Below, piece after piece: positions 7,993 through 13,597 of a stretch of 13,597 bases of DNA. Source of the DNA: an uncultured Oscillibacter sp. (GTDB lineage: Bacteria; Bacillota; Clostridia; Oscillospirales; Oscillospiraceae); the NCBI GenBank assembly GCA_902476875.1, contig CABSFC010000074.1, forward strand, positions 1-13,597, given 5' to 3'. A program made the translations under genes and the position numbers. The notes under the pieces are model-generated. The model was given only the letters and a program-made list of their open reading frames with translations, was not told where the DNA came from and searched no databases. The number at the start of each line of letters is the position of its first letter. Position 1 is the first letter of the stretch.

Positions 7993-8580
7993 ATGAAAAA
8001 GTGGGTTTGCCAGGTTTGCGGCTATGTGTTCGAGGGCGAGAATCCCCCCGAGAAGTGCCCCGTGTGCGGTGTTCCCGCTTCCAAGTTCAGCGAGATGAAA
8101 GCCGGCGCCAAGCTGGCCGCCGAGCACGAGTACGGCATCTATGCCAAGACCGTGAAGAACAACCCCGACATCAGCGACGAGGATAAGAAGTACATCCTGG
8201 AGCAGCTGATGGCCAACTTCCAGGGCGAGTGCAGCGAGGTCGGCATGTATCTGTGCATGGCCCGCATCGCCCACCGCGAGGGCTATCCCGAGATCGGCCT
8301 GTATTGGGAGAAAGCCGCCTACGAGGAGGCTGAGCACGCTTCCAAGTTCGCCGAGCTGCTGGGCGAGGATCTGGAGCCCAACATGACCACCTCCACCAAG
8401 AAGAATCTGGCCTGGCGTGTGGACTGCGAGTTCGGCGCCACCCAGGGCAAGTTCGACCTGGCCGTCTGCGCCAAGAAGAACGGCCTGGACGCCATCCACG
8501 ACACCGTCCACGAGATGGCCCGGGACGAGGCCCGTCACGGCAAGGCTCTGAAGGGCCTGCTGGAGCGCTATTTCGGCTGA
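7993..8580 (+). CDS. Reverse rubrerythrin / NADH peroxidase (rubredoxin plus diiron domain)
   Basis: Cytoplasmic hydrogen peroxide (and oxygen) detoxification in anaerobes: electrons reach the rubredoxin iron and pass to a diiron centre that reduces peroxide to water. 195 residues. The rubredoxin-like domain comes first (C6-x2-C9 and C22-x2-C25 within residues 1-30), opposite to classical rubrerythrin, hence 'reverse'. The ferritin-like domain at about 65-195 carries GECSE (78-82), YEEAEH (110-115) and EMARDEARH (174-182), giving Glu79, Glu112, His115, Glu179 and His182 as likely iron ligands. AAGGAGG at 7978-7984, eight bases before ATG, is near-ideal and suggests high expression. It shares a transcript with the BFD-like gene 12 bp downstream. 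The physiological reductant is not visible here. Confidence 0.92.
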   Translation: MKKWVCQVCGYVFEGENPPEKCPVCGVPASKFSEMKAGAKLAAEHEYGIYAKTVKNNPDISDEDKKYILEQLMANFQGECSEVGMYLCMARIAHREGYPEIGLYWEKAAYEEAEHASKFAELLGEDLEPNMTTSTKKNLAWRVDCEFGATQGKFDLAVCAKKNGLDAIHDTVHEMARDEARHGKALKGLLERYFG

Positions 8581-8581
8581 T

Positions 8582-8587
8582 AGGTGA
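8582..8587 (+). promoter_or_regulatory. Ribosome binding site that fixes the BFD-like gene start
   Basis: AGGTGA six bases before ATG 8593. The in-frame GTG at 8584 lies inside this site, directly after the previous stop, and is an unlikely start. Confidence 0.6.
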
Positions 8588-8592
8588 CGCGC

Positions 8593-8769
8593 ATGGATCT
8601 GAAGGAGACCGTATGCTTCTGCGGTGATGTCACGGTAGGCGACATCAAGGCGGCTGTCGAGGCCGGCCACACCACTCTGGAGGCCGTTCAGGAGGCCACC
8701 GGCGCGGGCACCCACTGCGGTGGCTGCGTGGATAAGGTGGCCGAGCTGGTCGAGCAGTTCAAGAAGTAA
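8593..8769 (+). CDS. BFD-like [2Fe-2S] protein
   Basis: 58 residues, the size of a single bacterioferritin-associated-ferredoxin (Fer2_BFD) domain. Four cysteines have the expected layout: C8-x-C10 near the N-terminus (VCFCGDV) and C42-x2-C45 near the C-terminus (THCGGC), which bind one [2Fe-2S] cluster. BFD domains pass electrons to bacterioferritin or form part of larger reductases. Here the partner is probably the rubrerythrin encoded 12 bp upstream, as no ferritin gene is in the window. Role as its electron donor or as an iron-handling partner is inference from co-transcription. A strong terminator follows. Confidence 0.85.
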   Translation: MDLKETVCFCGDVTVGDIKAAVEAGHTTLEAVQEATGAGTHCGGCVDKVAELVEQFKK

Positions 8770-8812
8770 GCTGACGGCCGCTTTGGCAGCACAGAGATAC
8801 ACAGCAGCTCAG

Positions 8813-8845
8813 AAAGAGGGTGGGCAATATGCCCACCCTCTTTTT
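8813..8845. terminator. Terminator of the rubrerythrin-BFD operon, possibly bidirectional
   Basis: AAAGAGGGTGGGC (8813-8825), loop AATAT, perfect 13-bp complement 8831-8843, then T-run to 8845. It also lies about 40 bp past the stop of the convergent dehydrogenase gene. Read on the minus strand its T-run is short (TTTCT), so it works best for the plus strand. Confidence 0.9.
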
Positions 8846-8885
8846 GGCGTTTTCGAAGATTTTCCGCGTTGCCGTCCGTATGGAG

Positions 8886-9863
8886 TTACACCACCTGCCA
8901 GGGGTTCTTTTCCCCTCTGGAATCGTAGAGGCAGCTCAGAATGGAGTTGTGCACCATGTCGGAGACGCTGCGGTCCGTATAGAAGGCCATGTGGGGCGTG
9001 ACCACCACATTGGGCATGTCCCGCAGGATGGACAGCCGCCGGTTGCCCAACACGTCGCTGCGGCGGTCGAAGTAGTACATCTGAAACTCGTCCTCCACCA
9101 CGTCCAGGCCGCAGGCGCCGATCTTGCCGGACTCCAGACCCTCGATCAGGGCGTCGGAATCGATCAGGCCGCCGCGGGCCGTGTTGATGAGCACTACGCC
9201 GTCGGGCATTTTGGCGATGGCCCCCCGGTCAATGAGGTGGAAATTCTCATCGGTCAGCGGGGCGTGGAGGGTGATCAGGTCGCACCGGGACAACAGCTCG
9301 TCCAGGGGCAGATACTCCACATCCACCTCGGGACTTTTGAACACGTCGTAGGCGTAGACCTTGCAGCCAAAGCCCTTCAGGTCCCGGATGACGGAGCGGC
9401 CGATGCGCCCCGTGCCGATGACGCCCACGGTGCGCTCCCCCAGCAGGGCGCCGCTGATGCCCTGCAGGGTGAAGTCGTTGATGGAGGCCCGCTGCATGAT
9501 GCGCTTCATCTTCCGCAGGGACATCAGCATCAGCATGACTGTGTAATCCGCCACACATTCGGGGGTGTAGGACACATTGGAGACCTTCATGCCGATCTCT
9601 TTGGCGTGGTGGTAGTCCACATGGTCAAAGCCGATGGTGCGGGTGGAGATCATGCGCACGCCCAGCTCCCACAGCCGGTCCACCAATGGGGCGGACACGG
9701 GATTGGTCAGAATGGACACGTATTCACAGCCCCGGGCCAGCTCCGCGTTGTCCATGCTGATGGGCTCCTGGGTGAAGCCCAGCTCCACGCCCAGCTCCCG
9801 CGCGTGCTGAATAAAAAACGGTTCTTCATCGTAGGGACGGCAGCCATACGCAAACAGCTTCAT
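8886..9863 (-). CDS. D-lactate dehydrogenase family (D-2-hydroxyacid dehydrogenase, VanH-like)
   Basis: NAD-dependent interconversion of pyruvate and D-lactate, or of a related 2-oxoacid, in the cytoplasm: a fermentative NADH sink. 325 residues, normal for the family. Substrate-domain motif STRTIGFDHVD (73-83) and YTPECVADYT (99-108); Rossmann GxGxxG at 150-155 (GTGRIG); Asp173 ends the second Rossmann strand and favours NAD over NADP; catalytic Arg230 (NTARGG), Glu257 or Glu259 (DVVEDE) and His291 (TPHMAFYT). The late FDRRSD segment (265-270) and PHxAFYT are typical of D-LDH and VanH rather than of glycerate or phosphoglycerate dehydrogenases. No van ligase or dipeptidase genes are adjacent, so a resistance role is not indicated. 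GGAGG at 9873-9877 supports the start. Confidence 0.88.
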   Translation of the reverse strand: MKLFAYGCRPYDEEPFFIQHARELGVELGFTQEPISMDNAELARGCEYVSILTNPVSAPLVDRLWELGVRMISTRTIGFDHVDYHHAKEIGMKVSNVSYTPECVADYTVMLMLMSLRKMKRIMQRASINDFTLQGISGALLGERTVGVIGTGRIGRSVIRDLKGFGCKVYAYDVFKSPEVDVEYLPLDELLSRCDLITLHAPLTDENFHLIDRGAIAKMPDGVVLINTARGGLIDSDALIEGLESGKIGACGLDVVEDEFQMYYFDRRSDVLGNRRLSILRDMPNVVVTPHMAFYTDRSVSDMVHNSILSCLYDSRGEKNPWQVV

Positions 9864-9919
9864 AACAAAGTTCCTCCCTCTGGACGGCGGGCGGCCCGCC
9901 GTGGCCTGATAACGACTGT

Positions 9920-9948
9920 ATCATAGCACTGTTTTGCGCGGCGGTCAA
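9920..9948 (-). promoter_or_regulatory. D-LDH promoter
   Basis: Minus strand: -35 TTGACC (9948-9943), 17-nt spacer, -10 TATGAT (9925-9920), with TGC extending the -10. One of the strongest promoters in the window by consensus match. Confidence 0.75.
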
Positions 9949-10037
9949 TGCGCGTTCTGCAATTTTTTCCAATTGACACTGGAAGTTTATGCTTTTCAGA
10001 TAAAGCCGACCGGGGGCGAAAAAAGCACGGCTCCCTC

Positions 10038-10066
10038 TTGCGGAGCGGATGAAATGATGATAAAAT
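10038..10066 (+). promoter_or_regulatory. Promoter of the HAD phosphatase gene
   Basis: -35 TTGCGG (10038-10043), 17-nt spacer, -10 TAAAAT (10061-10066), extended by TGA. GCTCC (10030-10034) and GGAGC (10042-10046) form an inverted repeat across the -35, a possible operator. Confidence 0.6.
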
Positions 10067-10091
10067 TTTCCCTGTAAAAGGGGGAAGTCTT

Positions 10092-10748
10092 ATGTATCAT
10101 TATATCTTTTTTGATTTGGACGGTACGCTGACCGACTCCAAGGAGGGCGTGGTCAACAGCGTGCGCTACGCCGCTGAAAAGCTGGGCGGTCCGGTGCCGG
10201 ACGACGCCACGCTGCTGAAGTTCATCGGCCCGCCGCTGCAGGACTCCTTCATGGAGTACTGCGGCTATGACCTGGAAAAGGCGCTGACGGCCATCCGGGT
10301 GTTCCGGGAGCGGTACACGCCCATCGGACAGTTTGAAAACCGGCCCGGCCCGGGGCTGACGGAGATGTGTTGCCGGCTGAAGGACCAGGGGTATGTGCTG
10401 GCGCTGGCCTCCTCCAAGCCGGAGGAGATGTGCCTCGCCATCTGTGACCGCTTCGGCTTCGCGCCGTCGCTGGCGGTCATCACCGGGAGCCCTCCCACGG
10501 GGGACTGGACCAAGGCCGACGTCATCCGGGAGACCATGCGCCGCCTGGGGCTGACGGAGGCGGACAGGCCCTCCATTTTGATGGTGGGCGACCGGAAGTT
10601 TGACGTGCTGGGCGCCAGAGCCTGCGGCATTGACTGCGTGGGCGTGGAGTTTTTTGGCTACGCGCCTCCTGGCGAGCTGGCGGAGGCGGGCGCCGTGGCG
10701 GTGGTACAGACCGCGGAGGAGCTGGAGCGGTTTATTTTGACCCATTGA
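10092..10748 (+). CDS. HAD-superfamily hydrolase, phosphoglycolate phosphatase-like
   Basis: Mg-dependent phosphatase of HAD subfamily IA; the substrate cannot be told from sequence (phosphoglycolate, a nucleotide or a sugar phosphate are possible). 218 residues. Motif I DLDGTLTDS (8-16) supplies nucleophile Asp8 and acid/base Asp10; an alpha-helical cap spans about 17-85; motif II is ALASSK (104-109, Ser107); motif III is Lys141; motif IV is GDRKFD (166-171), with Asp167 and Asp171 as Mg ligands. KFIGPPLQDSF (43-53) in the cap is typical of the Gph-like members. GGGGGAAG precedes ATG 10092. Single gene, facing a convergent protease gene. Confidence 0.88.
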   Translation: MYHYIFFDLDGTLTDSKEGVVNSVRYAAEKLGGPVPDDATLLKFIGPPLQDSFMEYCGYDLEKALTAIRVFRERYTPIGQFENRPGPGLTEMCCRLKDQGYVLALASSKPEEMCLAICDRFGFAPSLAVITGSPPTGDWTKADVIRETMRRLGLTEADRPSILMVGDRKFDVLGARACGIDCVGVEFFGYAPPGELAEAGAVAVVQTAEELERFILTH

Positions 10749-10753
10749 AGACG

Positions 10754-10783
10754 AAAAAAACGTCCCGTACGGGACGCTTTTTT
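10754..10783. terminator. Bidirectional terminator between the HAD and SLH-protease genes
   Basis: CGTCCC (10761-10766), loop GTAC (which could itself pair as a palindrome), GGGACG (10771-10776), with A7 before and T6 after. It therefore ends in a T-run on both strands and serves both convergent genes. Confidence 0.9.
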
Positions 10784-10792
10784 GATAGCCGG

Positions 10793-12085
10793 TCAGTCTT
10801 TGGCGGACTTGGCGGCCTCGGCCTTGACGACCTCCGCCAGGGTGATGCCCGGGACCGTCAGGTCGGCCTCCATCACCGGGTCCACCGGCACCGCCAGATA
10901 CATGTTGTTGCCGTATGTATAGGCGCCGGTAGTGACGGCAATGACCTGGCCGCGGATGTTCAGCAGAGCGCCGCCGCTGCTGCCCCTGGAGATGTCGGCG
11001 GTGTTCATGACGCAGGGGAGGGCATAGTTCTCCACCTCGCGGCCCGTGGCGCTGATGATGCCGGAGCTGACCGCCAGACCCAGGCCCAGGGGGTTGCCCA
11101 GGGTGTAGACCTCGTCCCCGGGGCGGATGTCGCCGACGCCCACCAGCTCCAGATACGCGAAAGCGGAGGTGGTCTTCCTGGCCGTGGAGGTCTGGGACAC
11201 CCGGAGGACGGCGATGTCGATATCCACATCGTAGTAGATCACCGCCTCCACCGGGTAGACCTCTCCGGTGGAGAGGGTGACGGTGGCGTAGATGGCGTCC
11301 TCAATGGAGTGGTAGTTGGTGACGGCCAGACCGTCGGCGGAGATGAAGAAGCCGCTGGCGTTGGCGGAGGGTTCGTTCTCCTCGATCTGCTTCTGCTTTT
11401 CATAGGCGTCCAGACAGAAGACGGCGGCCATGTGGCGGTCCGCCGCCTGACGGGCGGTCAGCGTTCCGTCCAGCAGGCCCAGGGCGTTGGCGGTGGCCCG
11501 GGTGCTGACGCCCCGCTCCACCAGCCGCTCGATGACGGTGCCGCCGTCTTTGTAGGAGAAAGTCAGGGCGTCCCGCATGGTCTCAAACAGTTCGCCCCGG
11601 GTCATGGCGCCGTCATAGCCCCGGGAGACCAGACCGATACGCTGGGCAAAGGCCGCGGCGTCAGACACGGTAAAGTCGCCGGCCTTGTCACTGTAGCCCA
11701 GCATCCGCAGCAGCATGGCGCACCAGGCGTTGGCGGTGACGGCGCTGTTGGGGCTGAACTGCGTCAGGGAGGTGCCGGAGACCCAGCCCTGATGGGCGGC
11801 GTAGGTCACGGCGGTGTTGGCCCAGGCGGGCACATCCACAAAGCCGGAGATCCACTGGTCTTTGGCGGCGGCCTGTTCCGCGCCCGCCAGCCGGACCAGC
11901 AGCACCGCCGCCTGAACACGGGTGGCGGGCTTGTCCAGGGCGTAGTCGGGGCCGTCCTCCACCAGCCGCAGAGCCGCCAGGGTGTCCGCGGCGCGCAGGG
12001 CCTCGCCCTCCAGCGCGGCGGCGGCGGGAACCGCGCCCACCAGCAGGACCAGGGCGCAGAGGATTGCAAACAGTCGCTTTTTCAT
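10793..12085 (-). CDS. Secreted SLH-domain, HtrA-like trypsin-family serine protease
   Basis: Probably an exported, cell-wall-attached protease or chaperone. 430 residues. Signal peptide 1-24 (MKKR, hydrophobic core LFAILCALVLLVGAV, cleavage near AAA). Three SLH-like repeats cover about 30-175; the clearest is GFVDVPAWANTAVTYAAHQG onward (81-131), and SLH domains bind secondary cell-wall polymers. The S1C protease domain at about 240-405 keeps the triad: His259 (VTNYHS), Asp290 (DIDIAVLRV) and Ser370 (GSSGGAL, where most HtrA proteins have GNSGGP). No PDZ domain follows, unlike HtrA/DegP. GGAGG at 12093-12097 supports the start. Substrates unknown; an envelope quality-control role is inference. 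Confidence 0.9.
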   Translation of the reverse strand: MKKRLFAILCALVLLVGAVPAAAALEGEALRAADTLAALRLVEDGPDYALDKPATRVQAAVLLVRLAGAEQAAAKDQWISGFVDVPAWANTAVTYAAHQGWVSGTSLTQFSPNSAVTANAWCAMLLRMLGYSDKAGDFTVSDAAAFAQRIGLVSRGYDGAMTRGELFETMRDALTFSYKDGGTVIERLVERGVSTRATANALGLLDGTLTARQAADRHMAAVFCLDAYEKQKQIEENEPSANASGFFISADGLAVTNYHSIEDAIYATVTLSTGEVYPVEAVIYYDVDIDIAVLRVSQTSTARKTTSAFAYLELVGVGDIRPGDEVYTLGNPLGLGLAVSSGIISATGREVENYALPCVMNTADISRGSSGGALLNIRGQVIAVTTGAYTYGNNMYLAVPVDPVMEADLTVPGITLAEVVKAEAAKSAKD

Positions 12086-12115
12086 GAGTATGCCTCCGAA
12101 GTTTTGAATAATGTT

Positions 12116-12144
12116 ATTTTAGCACTATGGCTTTGGAATGGCAA
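12116..12144 (-). promoter_or_regulatory. SLH-protease promoter
   Basis: Minus strand: -35 TTGCCA (12144-12139), 17-nt spacer, -10 TAAAAT (12121-12116), extended by TGC. Confidence 0.65.
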
Positions 12145-12151
12145 GGGCGGC

Positions 12152-12180
12152 TTGTGATTTGGAGCGGAATGTGATATGCT
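12152..12180 (+). promoter_or_regulatory. deoC promoter
   Basis: -35 TTGTGA (12152-12157), 17-nt spacer, -10 TATGCT (12175-12180), extended by TGA. Its -35 lies only 7 bp from the divergent SLH-protease -35, so two polymerases would compete for this DNA. No DeoR or CytR-type site recognised. Confidence 0.6.
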
Positions 12181-12210
12181 GAAAGCAATATTGCTGGGAG
12201 GCATCATAAA

Positions 12211-12214
12211 GGAG
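12211..12214 (+). promoter_or_regulatory. Ribosome binding site that fixes the deoC start
   Basis: GGAG (within AAAGGAG) nine bases before ATG 12224. The in-frame upstream ATG at 12176 overlaps the -10 element and is rejected. Confidence 0.7.
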
Positions 12215-12223
12215 AAGGTTGAA

Positions 12224-12880
12224 ATGGAACTGAAAGAGATTTTGAGCCGGTGCGACCACACCCTGCTGGCCCAGACGGCCACCTGGGCGGAGATCAGGGC
12301 CATCTGCGACGACGGGATGAAGTACGGCTGCGCCAGCGTGTGCATCCCGGCAAGTTACGTGAAGCAGGCGGCGGCGTACGCGGCGGGGCGGCTCCCCATC
12401 TGCACCGTCATCGGCTTCCCCAACGGCTACGATACCACGGCGGCCAAGTGCTTCATGGCCTCCGACGCGGTGGACAACGGCGCGGACGAGGTGGATATGG
12501 TCATCAACATCGGCTGGGTGAAGGACCGGCGGTGGGACGACCTGCTGGCGGAGATCAGGGCTGTGAAGGCCGCCTGCAAGGGCAGGCTCCTGAAGGTCAT
12601 CATCGAGTGCTGTCTCCTCACCGACGAGGAGAAGGTCAGGATGTGCGAGATCGTCACCGCGTCCGGGGCGGATTACATCAAGACCTCCACCGGCTTCGGC
12701 GGAGGCGGCGCCACCCGGGAGGACGTGGCGTTGTTCGCCAGACACATCGGACCTGCTGTGAAGATCAAGGCGGCGGGCGGCATCGCCGATCTGAAGGACG
12801 CGGAGGATTTCATCCGCCTGGGCGCCTCCCGGTTGGGCACCAGCCGCATCGTGAAGGCGGTCAAGGCCATGGAGAATTAA
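12224..12880 (+). CDS. deoC: Deoxyribose-phosphate aldolase
   Basis: Splits 2-deoxyribose 5-phosphate into glyceraldehyde 3-phosphate and acetaldehyde, the last step of deoxynucleoside catabolism, in the cytoplasm. 218 residues, normal for class I DERA. TIM-barrel motifs are intact: CDHTLL at the N-terminus (10-15), DEVDMVINIG (88-97) with proton-relay Asp91, Schiff-base Lys153 in YIKTSTGFG (151-159), Lys182 in VKIKAAGGI (179-187), and the C-terminal GASRLGTS phosphate site (200-207). Normal partners (deoA, deoB, deoD, cdd) are not nearby; it stands alone between two convergent or divergent unrelated genes. Confidence 0.96.
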   Translation: MELKEILSRCDHTLLAQTATWAEIRAICDDGMKYGCASVCIPASYVKQAAAYAAGRLPICTVIGFPNGYDTTAAKCFMASDAVDNGADEVDMVINIGWVKDRRWDDLLAEIRAVKAACKGRLLKVIIECCLLTDEEKVRMCEIVTASGADYIKTSTGFGGGGATREDVALFARHIGPAVKIKAAGGIADLKDAEDFIRLGASRLGTSRIVKAVKAMEN

Positions 12881-12905
12881 TTACAAATCGTATAGATTTG
12901 TCGAA

Positions 12906-12949
12906 AAAATCCCCTCTGTTGCGAAAAATGGCGCGGCAGAGGGGATTTT
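12906..12949. terminator. Bidirectional terminator between deoC and ylbJ
   Basis: Arms 12906-12918 and 12937-12949, perfect 13 bp (AAAATCCCCTCTG and complement), with an 18-nt loop. The T-run is TTTT on the plus strand and TTTTTT on the minus strand, so it is at least as good for the ylbJ side. Confidence 0.8.
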
Positions 12950-12956
12950 GGCGCGG

Positions 12957-13597
12957 TCAGCCCAGAGCGCGTCCCGCCAGAAGCGCCGCCAGCAGAACGG
13001 ACAGCGCGGCCTGGACGAGCTTCCCCAACACACAGGGCCGCAGGCGGAGGCCGCTACCCTCCAGCACCGCGGCGGTCTGACACAGGACGGAGAGCCCGCC
13101 CCAGCCCGCGCAGCCCGCCGCCAGCAGAAAACCGAAGGGGCTGGCGGGCAGCAGGGGCGTCAGGGAGAACAGCTCCACCGCGCCCACCAGGACGGGGCCG
13201 AGAAGCGCCCCGGCGGCGGCCAGGGGCCGTGCCAGCACATAGAAGAATACCACAAAGGCGCAGACGGAGAGCATGCCCGTCCCGGCGTCCCGGACGGCGC
13301 CCACAAAGGCCCCGGGCAGGGAGACCGCCCGACAGGGGATAGACCTTGACACCCACTTGGGGACAGCGCGTTTACCGCCGCTCCGGAACAGGAGGCCCGT
13401 CAGCAGGGCGGCGGCCACATGGATCAGCCACAGCCACACCCCCGCCCGGACGCTGCCGAACACACCCACGCCCAGGACGCTGATCAGAAACACCGGATTG
13501 GAGTTGTTGCAAAAGGCCAGCAGCCGCTCCGCCTCCGATTCCGTCAGCAGGCCCTCCCGATACAGCCCCGCCGCCGTTTGGGCGCCGATGGGGTAGC
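12957..13597 (-). CDS. ylbJ: YlbJ-family sporulation integral membrane protein (N-terminal part outside window)
   Basis: C-terminal 212 residues of a polytopic membrane protein; the frame stays open to the window end. The visible part starts YPIGAQTAAGLYREGLLT, then SEAEAERLL-like helix residues and FCNNSNPVFL: the GYPxGA and FCNN motifs are diagnostic of YlbJ and related nucleoside-recognition/Gate-domain proteins. Several hydrophobic segments follow, including one starting ISVLGVGVFG and one ending LLAALLAG at the C-terminus. In Bacillus subtilis YlbJ is needed for spore cortex formation; what it transports is not settled. The GTG at 13493 lies inside the conserved FCNN-NPVF block, so it is an internal valine codon and not the start. 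Supports a spore-forming ancestry. Confidence 0.85.
   Translation of the reverse strand, partial: YPIGAQTAAGLYREGLLTESEAERLLAFCNNSNPVFLISVLGVGVFGSVRAGVWLWLIHVAAALLTGLLFRSGGKRAVPKWVSRSIPCRAVSLPGAFVGAVRDAGTGMLSVCAFVVFFYVLARPLAAAGALLGPVLVGAVELFSLTPLLPASPFGFLLAAGCAGWGGLSVLCQTAAVLEGSGLRLRPCVLGKLVQAALSVLLAALLAGRALG

Noticed and set aside
8886..9863. Vancomycin-resistance vanH
   Set aside because: Sequence style resembles VanH, but no D-Ala-D-Lac ligase, VanX or two-component genes flank it; an ordinary D-lactate dehydrogenase is simpler.
8820..9926. 368-codon plus-strand frame antisense to the D-lactate dehydrogenase gene
   Set aside because: Starts inside a terminator hairpin and shows reverse-complement composition; the minus strand encodes a complete dehydrogenase.
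9973..10001. TTGACA on the plus strand upstream of the HAD gene as an extra promoter
   Set aside because: The -10 at 17 nt would be TCAGAT, a poor match; the promoter at 10038-10066 fits better.
10745..12157. 470-codon plus-strand frame antisense to the SLH protease
   Set aside because: Gly/Val/His/Gln-rich, begins in the bidirectional terminator, no domain; the minus strand has signal peptide, SLH and catalytic triad.

Overview
The window looks like chromosome from a GC-rich, strictly anaerobic Gram-positive of the Clostridia, most likely Oscillospiraceae (Flavonifractor/Oscillibacter-like). That placement is inferred from protein style, not from a search. It rests on strong GGAGG-type ribosome binding sites, mostly extended -10 promoters, T-tailed hairpin terminators, a sporulation protein of the YlbJ family, a reverse-rubrerythrin peroxidase and an SLH-anchored secreted protease. 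I see no phage, integrase, transposase, CRISPR array, tRNA or rRNA.

Layout, left to right. (1) 1-1972, minus: ftsH, membrane AAA+ zinc protease, cut off by the window start. (2) 2162-5165, plus, divergent from ftsH: rlmB, then a 728-residue membrane protein read here as a catalytically dead P1B-type (heavy-metal) P-type ATPase with a long disordered N-terminus; two terminators follow. (3) 5528-7600, plus: an EF-G-like GTPase (fusA2 type) with its own promoter and a folded leader. Directly after its stop codon is a 129-bp segment that can fold into a chain of hairpins. It is followed by a perfect second copy of the last 63 bp of fusA2, and only then by the terminator. (4) 7993-8769, plus: oxidative-defence pair, reverse rubrerythrin/NADH peroxidase and a BFD-like [2Fe-2S] protein. 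(5) 8886-9863, minus: D-lactate dehydrogenase family enzyme. (6) 10092-10748, plus: HAD phosphatase. (7) 10793-12085, minus: secreted SLH plus HtrA-like serine protease. (8) 12224-12880, plus: deoC. (9) 12957-13597, minus: ylbJ-like membrane protein, 5' part outside the window.

Most units are single genes or pairs with their own promoter, and the three convergent junctions share hairpin terminators. Two stretches over 300 bp lack genes. 5166-5527 holds two terminators, a promoter and a leader. 7601-7992 holds the hairpin-chain insert, the 63-bp repeat, a terminator and the rubrerythrin promoter.

The neighbours do not form one pathway. The themes are housekeeping translation and proteolysis (ftsH, rlmB, fusA2), anaerobe redox and fermentation (rubrerythrin, BFD, D-LDH), salvage (deoC, HAD) and the cell envelope or spore (SLH protease, ylbJ). 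The two most unusual items are the degenerate P-type ATPase at 2979-5165 and the structured insert with flanking duplication at 7538-7792.
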